A stretch of DNA of 64,000 bases from Stromatinia cepivora (GCA_014898415.1 RCTD01000004.1:1673001-1737000), one strand, 5' to 3'. Positions 24,142 to 36,566 are shown, counted from the first letter of the stretch. Made by a program: numbers and translations. The notes: generated by a model not told the origin, from the sequence alone.

Positions 24142-24919
24142 AGTCAACTACTCTACTTTTGGGTCACCCTCTTTTGGGCCACTTTTTCACACCAAAAATC
24201 ACGAAAATCAAAATTTTTAACTTTCTTATTTATGAATATAATTTATTGAAATTTTGATTATAGATTTATTACTTATATAATAATAAATTCTGAAAATTTC
24301 GGATCTTTCGCAATTTTTTCTATTAAGATATTGAAAATTGAATCCTCGAATCCTGAATTTATATATGATTTATATACAAAATAAAAAACTCATTAAAATT
24401 TCGAATAACTTTTCAACAAAAATTATTAAAAATAAATTGTAAATTTTTATAGAATCTTTAAATTATATTCTATAAAATAAATTTAATTATCAAAAATTAT
24501 TATTTATAAGTGATGATTTATTATTGATTGAAAATTACTTATATAAAATTTTATATGAGATAAATTATAAATATTAATAAAAGATTATTTATAAATTATT
24601 ATATACAATTTTTGGATTGAATTTGATAAAAATCTATAATTTATTTTTAGCAATTTTTGATAAAAATTTAGTAATGTTTTTAGTTTGTATATAAATTATA
24701 TATAAATTAAAATCGACATTTAAATCTTGAAAATTTCAATAAAAAGATAATTTAAAATTATGAAATTTTCAAAATTGATTAATAATTATAGAAAGAATCT
24801 ATTCAAATTTTAATTAATTATATTGATTCGTTGTAAAGTTATGAATAGGTGAAAATAATGATTTTTAGTGTAAAAGGGTGGCCCAAAAGCGGGGTGGCCC
24901 AAAAGTAGGGTAGTTGACT
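24142..24919. mobile_element. MITE-like element, about 60-bp TIRs, TA duplication (Fot1/pogo-like)
   Basis: Left end 24142-24201 and right end 24859-24919 are inverted copies of each other over about 60 bases. Both start AGTCAACTAC(T/C)CTAC, each holds the unit CTTTTGGG(C/T)CACC twice in tandem, and both close with AAAAATCA. The element is flanked by TA on both sides (24140-24141 and 24920-24921), the target duplication of Tc1/mariner-pogo transposons. Ends of the AGTCAA type recall fungal Fot1-like elements. The 650-base interior is nearly pure A+T with no transposase frame, so it is non-autonomous or RIP-destroyed. Most differences between the two TIRs are C/T transitions, as RIP would cause. 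Confidence 0.85.
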
Positions 24920-24921
24920 TA

Positions 24922-25736
24922 AATCTTTAAAATCTTTACTTACTAGGTAGTTAATTGAAATATAAGCGCGATGTGACGCTGATGCTGATGCTGATGTTAA
25001 TGCTGATGGTGATGCGGCGTGGTATGAGTATGAGTGTAAGGATGGATGAGGATGAGGCATGAGATCCTGCAGAGGAGAAAGAGAAAGGGAGAGAATTCGA
25101 ATGATGATTGGTGATTGGTGATTGGTGTATGATTGGTGTTGTGGATACGATGTATAATATAGGATATAGGATATACGATATGATGTGATGTGATGCGGCG
25201 CGGTATGAGGCTCGGGTTCTACTACCTACAGGACGGGAATGAGGATGAGGATGAGGATGAGAATTAGAATGTTAATTCGTGATGCGGACACGATACGATA
25301 CGATGAGGCACGGTAAGGCACAGTAAAGGTCATGAGTACCTCGCAGTTGGTGAGTGAGTGAGTGAGTAATATGAGGCTCCTTGGGCTTAGAACGAAGTAG
25401 GATTAATGAGGTAAGTGAGGAAAAAAGAGATGTTAATGCAAAATTTGGTATTGATTTGATATTTTGATGCGGAAATATCAACCTTGTTCCAAGATATTTT
25501 AAATCCAAGAGACAAAGACCATGCATGACGAGAGATAAAAATATAGATTCATGCTTTCCTACAGTAAGTCGAATATTTATATACAACCATCATGCTCGTC
25601 ATATGCTTGCCATACCGCACTATATTTATTATCACACGGCCTCGATATCTTTTTATTTCCTTCATTTCACTGCGTTAAGTTTTTTTCGTTACGTTTCGTG
25701 AGAAGCTGGTTGTAAGCAAGTGCACTTCAAGAGCAC
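24922..25736. other. Intergenic, simple-sequence rich
   Basis: GATGCT, GATGAG and GTGA short tandem runs (about 24975-25370). No gene. Carries the 3' flank of the RNase T2 gene. Confidence 0.6.
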
Positions 25737-27361
25737 TTAGCGGGATTGCCAAGCAAACTGGACAGAGACACTTTGGCTACTTGTGTAGACAGTTGCTTGA
25801 GTAGATCCAGATGGGGTGGAGGTGGCGTAGAAGGTGGAGGAGCCGCCGTAGGTTAGGTAACCGCCGGAGGACTGGGAGATGTTAGGTTGAGTGAGAAACA
25901 GGGGAGGATTAGGAGAGGGATAATGGAGTCTGGGGTGAAGGGATGGAGGTGGGGGGGGCACTTACTTCGAAGACGGTAGAGCTGACGCCGGACCCGCAGC
26001 TAAATGTACCGCCAGAGATACCACATGCGCCTTTGGAGGATTTGAGGGTAAAGCCAGAACCTGGGGGTATAAATTAGCATGTTTTGTACTCAACATGTAT
26101 TCAGGCTCGCGCATGGAGAAACACCAGTTTCCGATATCATCCTTTGCGCAATTCAAGAAGGCAAAGTAGAAGGGGAAATCTTACCAGAAGCAGTCGCAGT
26201 GTATGTAGCACAAGTACCTGTAGTATACCAAGTGCCCGCACTAATCAGGCATCCATTATTTAAACCTCCAGCATACGCCTGCAAATATCCAGATCCAGAA
26301 AATAGTCCACTCCCACTCCCACTCCCACTCCCACTCCCACTCCCACTCCCACTCCCACTCCCACTCCCACTCCCACTCCCACTCCCACTCCCACTCCCAC
26401 TCCCACTTCCACTCCCACTTCCACTCCCACTTCCACTTCCACCAGACGCAGCACCCGATTTGACACCGTATTTAATACCACTTGAAGGACACGATCCAGA
26501 TTGACCGACAGGAGAAATAGGAACAAAACTTCCCGTAGCGACAGAGCCGCGTACTTCGAAGGCGTACCAGATTGCATTGAGAGAGGAGGAGCTACATTGG
26601 ATGGTGGCGGGGTAGCCGAAGCCGGCGGTGATGGCTGCTTGGATTTGTGCGGAGGTGTAGGTCTCGGTATCGGATGGCACGATGCCTGCATTAGCTAACC
26701 ACTATGATGATGTTAATTATCTCTTTTTTGCTTATGTGGTGAGAAAATTCTTACTGTATAGGTAGGAAGGATCTTGAAAAGATCAACAGCAGCGTTGAAA
26801 AAATCTACGACTTCTGCACCAGTGGTGTAGTCGCTATAGCAAGAAGGCTCAAGGGTACTGATACAAGTTCCATGCTTGCTCCACTCGTGTTCCCAGAATA
26901 CCTCGTTGGTTGAATCGTCACTGACCCAGTAGGTGTTCATGTATGAGAGCAAAGATGTTTGACCAGCAGAAGAAAGAATGTCGGTTATGCTTGAATAATC
27001 ACGGCTGCTATCGCAGTTTGAATCATAGGTACCATCGCAGTGATCAGGCCATAAACCGTGGATTGTCCAAGAGTCGGAAGGACCTTGAGGATGATTAGAT
27101 ACTGGTTTCTGAAGGGGATTGTGGAAAGGAAATATGTATACCTGTGCTAGGATCCGCATCCCAGAATTGGGTCTGAACCATTTGACCACCAGGAGTATTG
27201 AAGCAGCAGGTATTGGTGGATGAACCACTACAACTCAATACTGGGTTTGAACATACTAATGGAGTTGCAGCTAGACTTGCTGCATGTGTAGCTGGTGCTA
27301 GAAGCACAAATGGCAAAAAAACTTTGGATATCGAGGAAATCATGGTTGCACACGGATTCAT
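25737..27361 (-). CDS. Secreted RNase T2 with Gly-Ser linker and C-terminal domain
   Basis: Exons (minus): 27361-27142, 27083-26755, 26701-26185, 26060-25966, 25871-25737; 431 residues. Signal peptide: either MNPCATMISS... or from the inner ATG at 27343 (MISSISKVFLPFVLLAPATHA). The two catalytic segments are intact: GPSDSWTIHGLWPDHC (His about 82) and FWEHEWSKHGTC (His about 139, Glu, Lys, His about 144). The T2 fold ends after the SSSSLNAIWYAFEVRG region. A run of about 22 Gly-Ser dipeptides follows, then a second domain (LQAYAGG...GCLISAGTWY...GTFSCG...). Fungal T2 enzymes with such a C-terminal extension are known (the Rny1/RNase Trv group). It hydrolyses RNA in the vacuole or outside the cell via 2',3'-cyclic phosphates. 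Confidence 0.92.
26306..26442. repeat. Coding hexanucleotide repeat (ACTCCC)n
   Basis: About 17 perfect hexamers then a few ACTTCC-variant units, read on the minus strand as GGG-AGT (Gly-Ser). Unit length is a multiple of three, so slippage changes linker length without breaking the RNase T2 frame. Confidence 0.95.
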
Positions 27362-28401
27362 TACCAAGGAAAGGAAAAACGAGGCAACTCGATGCTTCTA
27401 TTTCACTACAAAGGAGATTCCATATTATGACTTTGGCATGGCGGTAGATATAACATTTTCCATGCACTTGCCATGATAAGCAATCTTCCCCAAAACGTGT
27501 CACACTCCACTGGTGTCGGATCGTGGAAGAGGCATTTTCTAAGAGAAGAAGGTGTATGAAGAGAAAAGGTTGGAAGAAAGGGCAATACTCTATGCTCATA
27601 GGTCAATTGTGATATCGAACTACGATCTTTGAAGTTCCTAAATAGGCTAGAAGTGAGGCTTGATACTACATTGATCCGCATCTATGCTTATCCCCTGATC
27701 GGCAGTCAAATAAGAGGATATGATTCCCCAAACAGTAAATGAAGAAAGTTGATGATTATGATATGGGGTTAACTGATGGTCAGGTACATTACGTTTCCCT
27801 AGCTAGCTACCTTTCGGCTATCTCTCATTTGCCTTAGAAAGATTTCTCTTGGAGCAAATAGGAATTAAGATGTTGTGCGGGTGTCAAAGATGGAATCCAC
27901 TGAAGATAATGATTTAACTAAATTTCCTACCTTCCCTTGTGATGGTTTGTTGTCGTAGGCTCTTAAGTGATTTTTGGAAGGTGGTGGGACAAATTGCTAG
28001 GGTTTGGATTGGGCATATACGACCTTCTAAGATAAGAAGGCCAAACAAGCATCTTTTAACTTTTTCGCTTCTCGCCATCGTCCATACATGCATCGTCAAT
28101 CCATTAGAACTAATTTTTCATTTATTTATTTGTTTGTTTATTATCATCCTGCCGCTCCTACCACGATTTTAAGATATGGAGTATTACTGGACGGAAGTTT
28201 CGGGCCCTTTGAACCTATCAAGTTATTTATTACATGTGATCTACTCGAGTTAGTCAAATAGCTTGCAGTGGGTCGGTACGCGCCGTGATGCAGTTAAGAT
28301 CTGATTGTGGGGACACCGACGCCTGAAGAATTGATAAGCAGGTTGTCAATTACTATGGATAACTCCATCGATCACAGTCTTGCAGAAGCCGTGGGGTCCA
28401 G
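27362..28401. other. Intergenic
   Basis: Upstream region of the RNase T2 gene. ORFs antisense to its first exon and in 27400-28170 have no protein-like composition. Nothing else seen. Confidence 0.5.
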
Positions 28402-28870
28402 ATGCGACCGACAATTAACTTGGCTGGGTTTTCAGGTATGATAATCTCCCGGCAATGATCCATGAATATGTATATAATGGTTACTTATAGGTGATTATGT
28501 ACCAAATTTTGATATCACGGAGCTATATGCACCGGATGATAGACAAGACTTCTTGGTCAAAGGTTTGACAGTGTTTTTGCCGAGAGATTCTTCCAAGCCG
28601 GAATCAATTACTCAAGACTACAACGTCGTCGTAATGGCCAAATATGATTTCACAACCTAGGATCCAGTATCAGATAAGCTATACACCGTGTCGTTTATAC
28701 CCAAGTCAACACAGGTCTGCAAGCAAAATGCTCTTATGCTCAAGAATTTCGAGGCAAGCGTCTACAAGCTTGGTTCTATAAGATTTCTGGACGCCGAATA
28801 AGCTTCTGAATCAAAAAAGATGAACGACGACACAGCAGCCGAGCTTGGCAATTATGGTTACGAGAAGTGA
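28402..28870 (+). pseudogene. Broken unidentified gene with in-frame stops
   Basis: A possible first exon 28402-28435 (MRPTINLAGFS) joins, over a GT-AG intron 28436-28490, to a protein-like frame GDYVPNFDITELYAPDDRQD. This frame runs to TAG at 28658-28660. The same frame then stays open and protein-like (DKLYTVSFIPKSTQV) to TAA at 28799-28801, and again to TGA at 28868-28870. Without the two internal stops it would encode about 135 residues. I do not recognise the family. It could also be a real 67-residue protein ending at the first stop. Confidence 0.35.
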
Positions 28871-30100
28871 AGGCATGTCCTTTGTATCAGGATGAAGCAT
28901 CAATGATAGACCCCTCGGAGGAGTCATAGGGGGTATGATACGGAAGACTGAGGTCTCCACGTTTCCTCCACGGTATTATCTTAGTTGAGCCATGTGCTCT
29001 GGTCCATCTAGAGAATGGAATTTTCAGTTCATGCATTCGCCTTCGATCTATCCCCTAGCTTGATATAGCTTTGAATGTCCAAGTCACGTAAAAAATTGTT
29101 ATTTAGTTTCAACGTATGGAATAAGCCGCGAGACTACGTCCAAACAATTCGTCGTTGACTAAAACAAAATTTCTTCCATCTCATTTCCTCACATGTCATT
29201 CTAAACTTTGACCCCTTTGGCAGGTTAGTTCCTACCACAGTTTGATCTATCTATAACTTATATGATAGAAATCATAACCTATTTGTCACTTATTCGTGGT
29301 TGGAAGAACATGTATGCAGGGTTTTACATAATGTCAGCCAAGACTTCCGACGAAAAACGTCAAACGTATAGGGGTCTTGCCAAAATTATCTTCTGAGAAA
29401 ACCATATCTTTTATAGTATACCAAAGTCATACAATATCTGGAGATGCAAAAAGTTTTTGCTAGTGTTGGGGTTGCGCTGTGACCTTGGGGGAATTTCTCA
29501 TACAACGCTAGAACCTGCCAAGAACTAGAAGTATCAAGTAGCTAATGCCAAAAAAAGGATAGCTAGGCTTGCCAATACTATTTCAAAACGTCGCCGCGAC
29601 TTTGCAATCGCGGCCAAGATAATCGCTTCCTCGCATTAAACCTGTGCTGAGCCGCTTGAGAGCTTGGTACCATTTCTGTGCATCACGTTATCTGTGTCAC
29701 TGGGCGTTTGACGAAACACTGCATCTCTCTGATGTGGAAAATGTTTATAATCTAAACCTATGAGATTTCAGGATCTCATTTTAGATCAGCCATTCAATTG
29801 GCTCGAACTTGAATATCGAGAGCCGTGGGTTAAAGCGTGGGGTTGGCCAGACCTATATTGCACTGCCCCTAGAAGTTATTGGCGACGCATTTTCTCTGTG
29901 AATTCTTGATATAAGAGGTCTTGTCCTCATGCACCCAAGAGTTTTATTTCCTCAGCTGTGCTCCATTCAATTCTCTTTCAATCTCCATCTCACATTTGTA
30001 AGCTTGACGCTTCTAGATTCACGTTCAATTCATTAATTCCAATACTTTCCTTTCACAGCCCGCCCCCAACGCAAGCACCCCCCAACATCCCACCTTCAAA
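28871..30100. other. Intergenic, promoter of the Ala-rich secreted protein
   Basis: No gene supported. A TATA-like ATATAAG lies at 29909-29915, about 190 bases before the next start, followed by a C/T-rich leader. Confidence 0.4.
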
Positions 30101-30977
30101 ATGTTAAGTAACTATCTCGTCATGGCCATGCTTGCCACTAGCATCTTGGCACTTCCTTTGAACATCAACCTCGGAGCTTATTCACCTGCCTTGGTAGTCG
30201 GTGATGGTGAAATATCATTCGGAGGAAAAGCAGATGTATCCAATCTTATGAACGCACTCGAAGGAGCAGCCGTAACCGGAGCCGCAACAAATGGTGCCGC
30301 AGCAAATGGTGCCGCTAAGACACAAGCACAAGCAGCACCAGTCGCACCCGTTGCACCCGTTGAAGCACCTACCGAAGACAAGACTGAAGCCCAAGTAACA
30401 GCACTACAAGGAATGGGCAAGGAAATTGCACCTCGTGTTGTCAAGCTCGAACGATCTAATGTCGAGAAAGCCGCCAAACGTGATATTCAAACCTTGACTG
30501 CCGCTCTCAATTACGCTGCCGGTGCCATCAAGACCAGTCCAGAAGTCCAACTCGGAACCGAAGATGCTGGTGTTGGTATTCTTGTCAAGGCTGGAAGTAC
30601 TGCAAATGCCCCTGCTGCCCCTGCTGCTGCTGGCGCTGCTGGCGCTGCTGCAAAAGTTAAGATGGGCAAGCGTGAGGACGGTGCTGCCGACGCCAAGACG
30701 AAGACTACTGTCACTACTATGTTTATCCGTGGTGGACCAGCTGGTTAGTTACTCTTCATTCATTCTCAACCATTGAACTTCAAGCTAATGCAACAGCACC
30801 ATAGTCGGACAAACAAACTCCATCTCTACAGTTCACAACGTCGGAGATCTCAACAACTCAGCGGTCACCAAGCGTGAGCCAAGCCCAGCTATTGATGGTG
30901 TTAATCTCAATATGGCTGAGGGACAAGTTGCCGAGCTTACTTTTGTAGAGACAAGAAGTGCAGATGATGAGGAATAG
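30101..30977 (+). CDS. Ala-rich secreted protein with Lys-Arg sites, unknown
   Basis: Exons 30101-30743 and 30805-30977 give 271 residues. N-terminal signal peptide (MLSNYLVMAMLATSILALPL, cleavage around 18-20). The body is Ala/Pro-rich with NGAA and APVAPV runs and a helical core around DIQTLTAALNYAAGAIKTSP. Three Lys-Arg pairs (AAKRD, MGKRED, TKREP) could be Kex2 sites, dividing the proprotein into segments. No cysteines are seen in the translated sequence. No domain is recognised. The acceptor at 30803-30804 (CATAG) is chosen because an upstream CAG acceptor leads straight into a stop. Cell-wall or peptide-precursor roles are possible but unproven. Confidence 0.75.
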
Positions 30978-32603
30978 ATTTTCTATCTCGTCTGTGTGGC
31001 AGAAGGTTATGGATGGGGAGGAGGAACGGAATTGCAATTTACTAGCGTCGGAAAAAAAATTAAAAGATAATTTATTTGATATATTCCCTTGCACGACATA
31101 GTAGTCGTGAGTGTGTTTTTCCTTTTCTTTTTTCTTGGTTATCACGAAGGCGTTCTTCATAGCTCGGGTCAAGCCCTTGTATACCACATAGTTTTTAACG
31201 GTTGTAATTGGGGAAGGATGGGATCTGGAGGGGTATCAATGATAGGCGGAAAAGCAAAATAAATCAATTCGTATATCTATAGGTATATCAATATCTGAAA
31301 TAGATTAAACTTAAATCCAATCTGCGTTGTCACTCGTTTAAATTCTATCTCTGATTCTATTTCAGATGCTCGTCTACTATTCTTTTGGAATCCTTTTTGC
31401 TCCCTTATCTCATTCCCCTCTCTTTTAACCAACCCAAGACAAAATTGACCAAAAAGCCAAATTCCCACAAGCCCCAATATCTAAAAATCCAGGCCAATCT
31501 AGATCCCCCATTTCAAGTGTCTGTCAAACCAAGGGTCCAAACCTAGCATACTTCGACCCCACTCGCTACTCGCTATTCTACCCCAGCTCGTTTTGGGGCG
31601 TGCAATGTTTGAGAATTTTTGAAACATTGGAAATTTTCTTGGCTGGTACAGCTAGAATATGCTGGGTATGTGGACGGATCAGGGAAGCTTGATGGGTGGG
31701 TGGATAGCATACTTGGGGATGGATGTGGAAATGGATGGAGAATTTTGGATGGTCGGGGGATCTGCGATAGGGGTATATGTGCTAGAGGGATTTGGAGGGT
31801 TTGGAGCGTTTGGAGGGGGGATGTTTTGTGTACGGAGGGGGGAAGTATTGTAAAACACATCAAAAAATGACTGTGCTTGCCCCACAAACAAAGGCCTTAA
31901 CCAATTATATCGTTACGCTGATTGAAAATTTATATGATGAAAACCAACTGATTAAAGTATTATAAATTTTTGGTTTTCTAATAGAAATCATTCAAAATCA
32001 TTATTTTTTTATTTAAGAATCTATTTAACAATTATTTAAAATCTATTAAAACTTTCGGAATCTTCAAAAGTTTTAAAATCATAAAATTATTGAAATCTCG
32101 TTAAAATCTTTCAAATTCGAAATTCTGAAGGTGGAACAGTTCAATATTTATTCGAGTTTTTTAAAACAACATCAAAAGACAGAAAAACAGCAATATGCGG
32201 GTCAAAAATGTCTTATATTATTTACTCTTTCAACCTCCGTAAGTTTATTTTTGGTTTACTTCTTTTTGTTTTGAAGGCTTTATGGTTTGTGTTCTGTGGA
32301 GATTTTCTGTTTGTAGGAGTTTTTGCGGATTGCGGATATTACGATCATGAGGAAATTTTTGGTCTCAGTACTCGACATCTCAATACTCGATAGTTAGGAG
32401 AAGAATGTTTAACTCCTATTTTGCATGTGAGAATTGGGAGAGTTTCAAGGATAGTAAGAATATTTAATCTAAATTCAGACAATGTAAATCGCCGGAGGCC
32501 TGGAAGGCTATATACCTAACCAGCTGTGCTTCAACGGGCTATATAACTGATGGAAAGCAACAAGACCAATTACAAAATAGAAAGGTGGGATGATAGTGAT
32601 GAC
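30978..32603. other. Intergenic with AT-rich patch
   Basis: Convergent 3' flanks. A strongly A+T-rich patch (about 31890-32180) has the look of a RIP-affected remnant but no terminal repeats that I can see. No gene seen. Confidence 0.5.
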
Positions 32604-33704
32604 CTAATGATAGACTTCTCTGAACAACCACTCTGCGGCATCATCATACATTTTCCTTCCTATCACCATTTCCTTCTCTCTCTTTACTTTGTCTCTTTGC
32701 TGAAACCCCCCCATATTCTCAAATCCTAGATTAAAGTCAGTATCCATATTACTACCCTCGTCTTTTCCTTAAACAAACGTCAAGCGAAAATTCAACAACA
32801 TACCATGCTCAACTCCCATAACCTTCTCCCACCTAACCCCATCCACCTCCCAAACCACCTCCCCCTCCACCCTCTCCTTCCCCACCAACCTCTCGGCCAA
32901 AAACTCCGCATCATACCATAACATATCAAACTCACATCCCACAATACAAATCTTCTTCGGCAAGTCCTCCCTCTTCGCATACGCCACACTCAGTCTCGGA
33001 TCACACAAATCTGTTCCTTGAGGTATATACCCATAATTAAACAGGGGACCCATTTCCTCCAACAAATCTTTAGGCGCATGTTTCGGTCTTGCAGCAATGG
33101 AAACCGATTGCGGTGTCACGAAATTGCACACGGGATAAAATGCACAGACGCCCTGGATCTTGCCTTGAAGAGACGCAGCTTGTGGAACCGCGAGGGAAAA
33201 ACATCCGCCGGCGCTGAAACCACCAATGGCCACTTTAGCGCGATCGAACGGGAGAGATTCATCTTCGAGAATGGCGCTCACAATATCGGTTAATTCGTTT
33301 ACGGCCCGGGGGAATGGGGATCCGGGGGCTTTGGAGTAGTCGAGGGAGATGACGAGGATGTTGTGTTTGGAGGAGAAATAGGTGCAGAATCCATCGTCTA
33401 TGGCGGGTGCACCGACTACGAAACCTCCGCCGTGGATGTTGAGGTAGAGGGGTAGTGGTGCGTCTCCGGATTTATAGGTGGAGGGGATCCAGATTCTGTG
33501 GGTGAGAGAGGGGTGCTTGGGATAGGTTTTGGTGAAGGTGGGGAGATTGGCTCGACCGCGGATATAAGGGTTCGTGGTGATTGGAATCAAGATACCAGCT
33601 ATGGTTTTGAGGAGGCGTAGCTTGATGGCAAGAGTTATGCGTTTCCATATTGAGAGTGTGGGCTGGTAGATTGGCCCTTGGGGTAGCGGAGGTGGTAGAG
33701 TCAT
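32604..33704 (-). CDS. HSL-type alpha/beta hydrolase (esterase)
   Basis: Exons (minus): 33704-32804 and 32725-32604; 340 residues. Hormone-sensitive-lipase family features: HGGGF (91-95, oxyanion hole), GFSAGG with nucleophile Ser about 164, CEFDMLWYD (acid) and VEHG with the catalytic His about 300 just before the intron. The last exon adds FENMGGFQQRDKV and ends in YH. No signal peptide; a weak hydrophobic stretch (LLKTIAGILIPI, about 31-42) may associate with membrane. Likely an intracellular esterase/lipase acting on short acyl or secondary-metabolite esters; the substrate is unknown. The start is the ATG at 33704; the open frame upstream has only a GTG. Confidence 0.88.
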
Positions 33705-36352
33705 TTTTTGATCTGACGATTGGGTTTGGTGAGTGTTCAGACTGTACACTGGTATAAGAATGTGAGTTTACATACAGATGACCTTGCTGTTTAAGCTCTA
33801 TACAGCGCTGGTAACAAAAATTGTAGCTCGGGGTGGGGACGCAAAAGACTACCGCGAATGGCGGACGCGTACGGTGATGTGTTTTCATGTGTCTAACTAG
33901 CAAAATCAACACTCCTCAATCAAGTAACATTAAATAGCACAACAACTCATCAACACAAGAAACGTTATATATCAGCATGGAGAGTTTACAGGTCAAGATT
34001 TCTATATGCCAACACACCCAAACAATCTAAACGATTATCAAATGCGCACGTATTCACATATTTGCCGAGGTGAAACGTCAGATCTCGAACACCTATGGAA
34101 GTAGATCATACGATATCCCCCAAAAGTAAGGTCTTCCCAAGGTGAAAAGTAAGAAAATTATAGCGATATTGCTAATTAATCGAGAAACTCGAGCCGCACA
34201 ACGAGAATGGATTGAGGTAGTTTGACTTCACATGCCTGGTCACGTGTCATAGAGAATCGATAACTACTCCGATGTTAGCTTTTTAGCTTTTAGCTTTTAA
34301 CCAAAACCTGCTTACCCTACACAACCTTGGAAAACGGATGTATCATATTGGTCGTTGAACCCTGGAAATGAACAGACGATAATCCGATTAGGCTTAAAAT
34401 TAAGGCTTAAATCATCAAGTGCCAATGTGTTCGGTAACGCTGGTTTCACTTCATTTCATTTCGGGCGCTCGCAGCTTTATAAACTTCAACCATCACACTT
34501 TCATGCGAGACTCAAAAAATCACTTCACTTTGGCATAACAGCGAGGTATTGTGACAACAGCATATGGGACTCGACTACTGTCGACTCGATGCGGAATATG
34601 CCAAGCAATCATGTCTGCATCCTTCCCTCTTTGAACACTTTTCTAACATTATTCTAGCTTCAAGGTTATATCTACTTCACATCATGGTTTGAGATGCATG
34701 ATATCCCAAGAAAAATCTTATTTTGCATATCGAATTACATCGCAATGCTCCCATGCTTAAAGTCGTACCTAGACTCGGCCTCAAGACTTGAAAACCTTGG
34801 CAACCAGGGATTGAAGCCCTTGACGACGATATCAACAATACTTTCGTCCTCTGTCTATCAGCTATACACCCTCAAATGTCGCATTTGGGGCCAAAGCCTC
34901 GGTATATCTCTCGTGTTAAGCCATTAGTCTTGGGAAAAGTGGCACTGGAAAAGAAATCTATAGCTATGATATCTCATCACTATGAACAATTTTGTTGTTG
35001 TCTCAACAATAACCGTGCCATCATAGGTCAAGATGAGTATATCTTCAGAAATGGAAATAATCCCACCTTGGCAGCTTATCAGTCCTCCTCCACTCAAAAG
35101 CCAAGCCCTACAGTGTCAGATACCAATACATGCTGTGGTACATTAAGTTGTGGTACCCGTACCGTCGGTACCGAGCGGAGAATGTCCACCTAGCATATAT
35201 TGGGAACATAAATGGAAACCATTTATCATAAATACATCACATTGAAATCTACTATAGTTTTTGTTTGAAGGCCCATATTTTAGTGTTTATGCGCTGCCTA
35301 CATCGACTATTCTAGTCCTCTTGTTCTTCAATATGGGATTTTTAGAGCTATCTTTTCTGGATTGTTCTACATGCAATGGTGATACATCAACCACATAGAT
35401 ATGTGTTTTTCTTCATAAGAAGTCAAGTGACCTTCATGAATTTATGTCTGCCATCATGCTCCCCTCAGGCCATTTACGAAACGCACCTGTAGCTCCTAAG
35501 TCTTTTTTCCCTAGGTCGCTGTCTAGGCTGTAAAACAGTGACATGACCGACTCGGGCTATATCAATGTTATATTAGCATCTTATCCCATCGCAACCAGAC
35601 TCGGGGAACCAAGAAACCGTACATTCTTATCCATCAACTCTGCACTGCTTGGTGAAATCAATTTATGCAATATGTCTGTACCTAATATGACATGTACTCG
35701 AGGTTCTTTCATTTCCAAATTCAATGCCTATATCATTCATTGGTGCGCAAGCTTTTGTTCTTCATCCAGTCTACATATTGATTCTATGAGTGTCTTGGCG
35801 GGCATTTGGATTTTCCATCATACAAGAGATTTTCCGCTCCCGCATAGTGCGATCCGACATCTTGGCACAAATTCTGGTACTCTTGGTTGGGTTCTTAATC
35901 CGTTGAAGTTAGCGCTCGTGACGTGCAGGTACATGTCGCCGGTGATGAAAGTCTTCAATATGTCGCTTCAGGCAGCACGGGTGAGAGATTAAGGGCCATT
36001 TTGCCCAGGGCGATTGTGATTTTGAACATATTTAGAGTATAGGCTCTTTGTTTATCAAAACCCTATTTCATTAGCACTCGGCATAGACGGGTCTGAATTT
36101 TCAAATACTGAAGATGAGCAGTGAAGATTAACCATCAGGCATGGTGAGTTTCTTAAGTGGCATGATAGAATAGACGAGAGGAGGCCCCATCTCATCATTC
36201 TCAATGCGGAGCTGTGGAAGTTACAACACAACCTTAGTGGAGGTCGCTAGTATTAAATACAGTGTCTGTACTATATAAGGCTTACTAAAGCAAATATACA
36301 AGCCAATACTATATACACGGAGTCGAACTATATATACGAGACTAGACTGCAT

Positions 36353-36410
36353 ACGCGAGGTTAAGTTGTATATATAAAAATTTCAACCCCAATATAGTTG
36401 AACCTCGCGT
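36353..36410. repeat. Inverted repeat, hairpin potential
   Basis: 36353-36372 begins ACGCGAGGTT and 36391-36410 ends AACCTCGCGT, its exact reverse complement; the stem continues with mismatches into TATA-rich sequence. The loop is about 20 bases. Confidence 0.7.
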
Positions 36411-36566
36411 AACCTCCCTCAAATAGTTTACCCTCATACATAGTTTCGTTTCATACATAATTTTAGCATTTCTTTAACTCAACAGATAGTGTGTTTTGTG
36501 TATATCTACATAAAAACCTTATACAATAGGGTCACTGTTAAAAAAAACTCGCAAATCCCATTAAGG

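Noticed and set aside
26079..26504. Plus-strand frame with long Pro-Leu repeat
   Set aside because: Antisense shadow of the Gly-Ser hexamer in the RNase T2 gene, whose catalytic motifs fix the minus strand.
31890..32180. AT-rich patch as a third MITE
   Set aside because: I could not find paired terminal repeats or a target duplication.
34355..35992. Series of 75-150-codon plus-strand frames
   Set aside because: They do not join into one frame by splice sites, and composition is like non-coding DNA.
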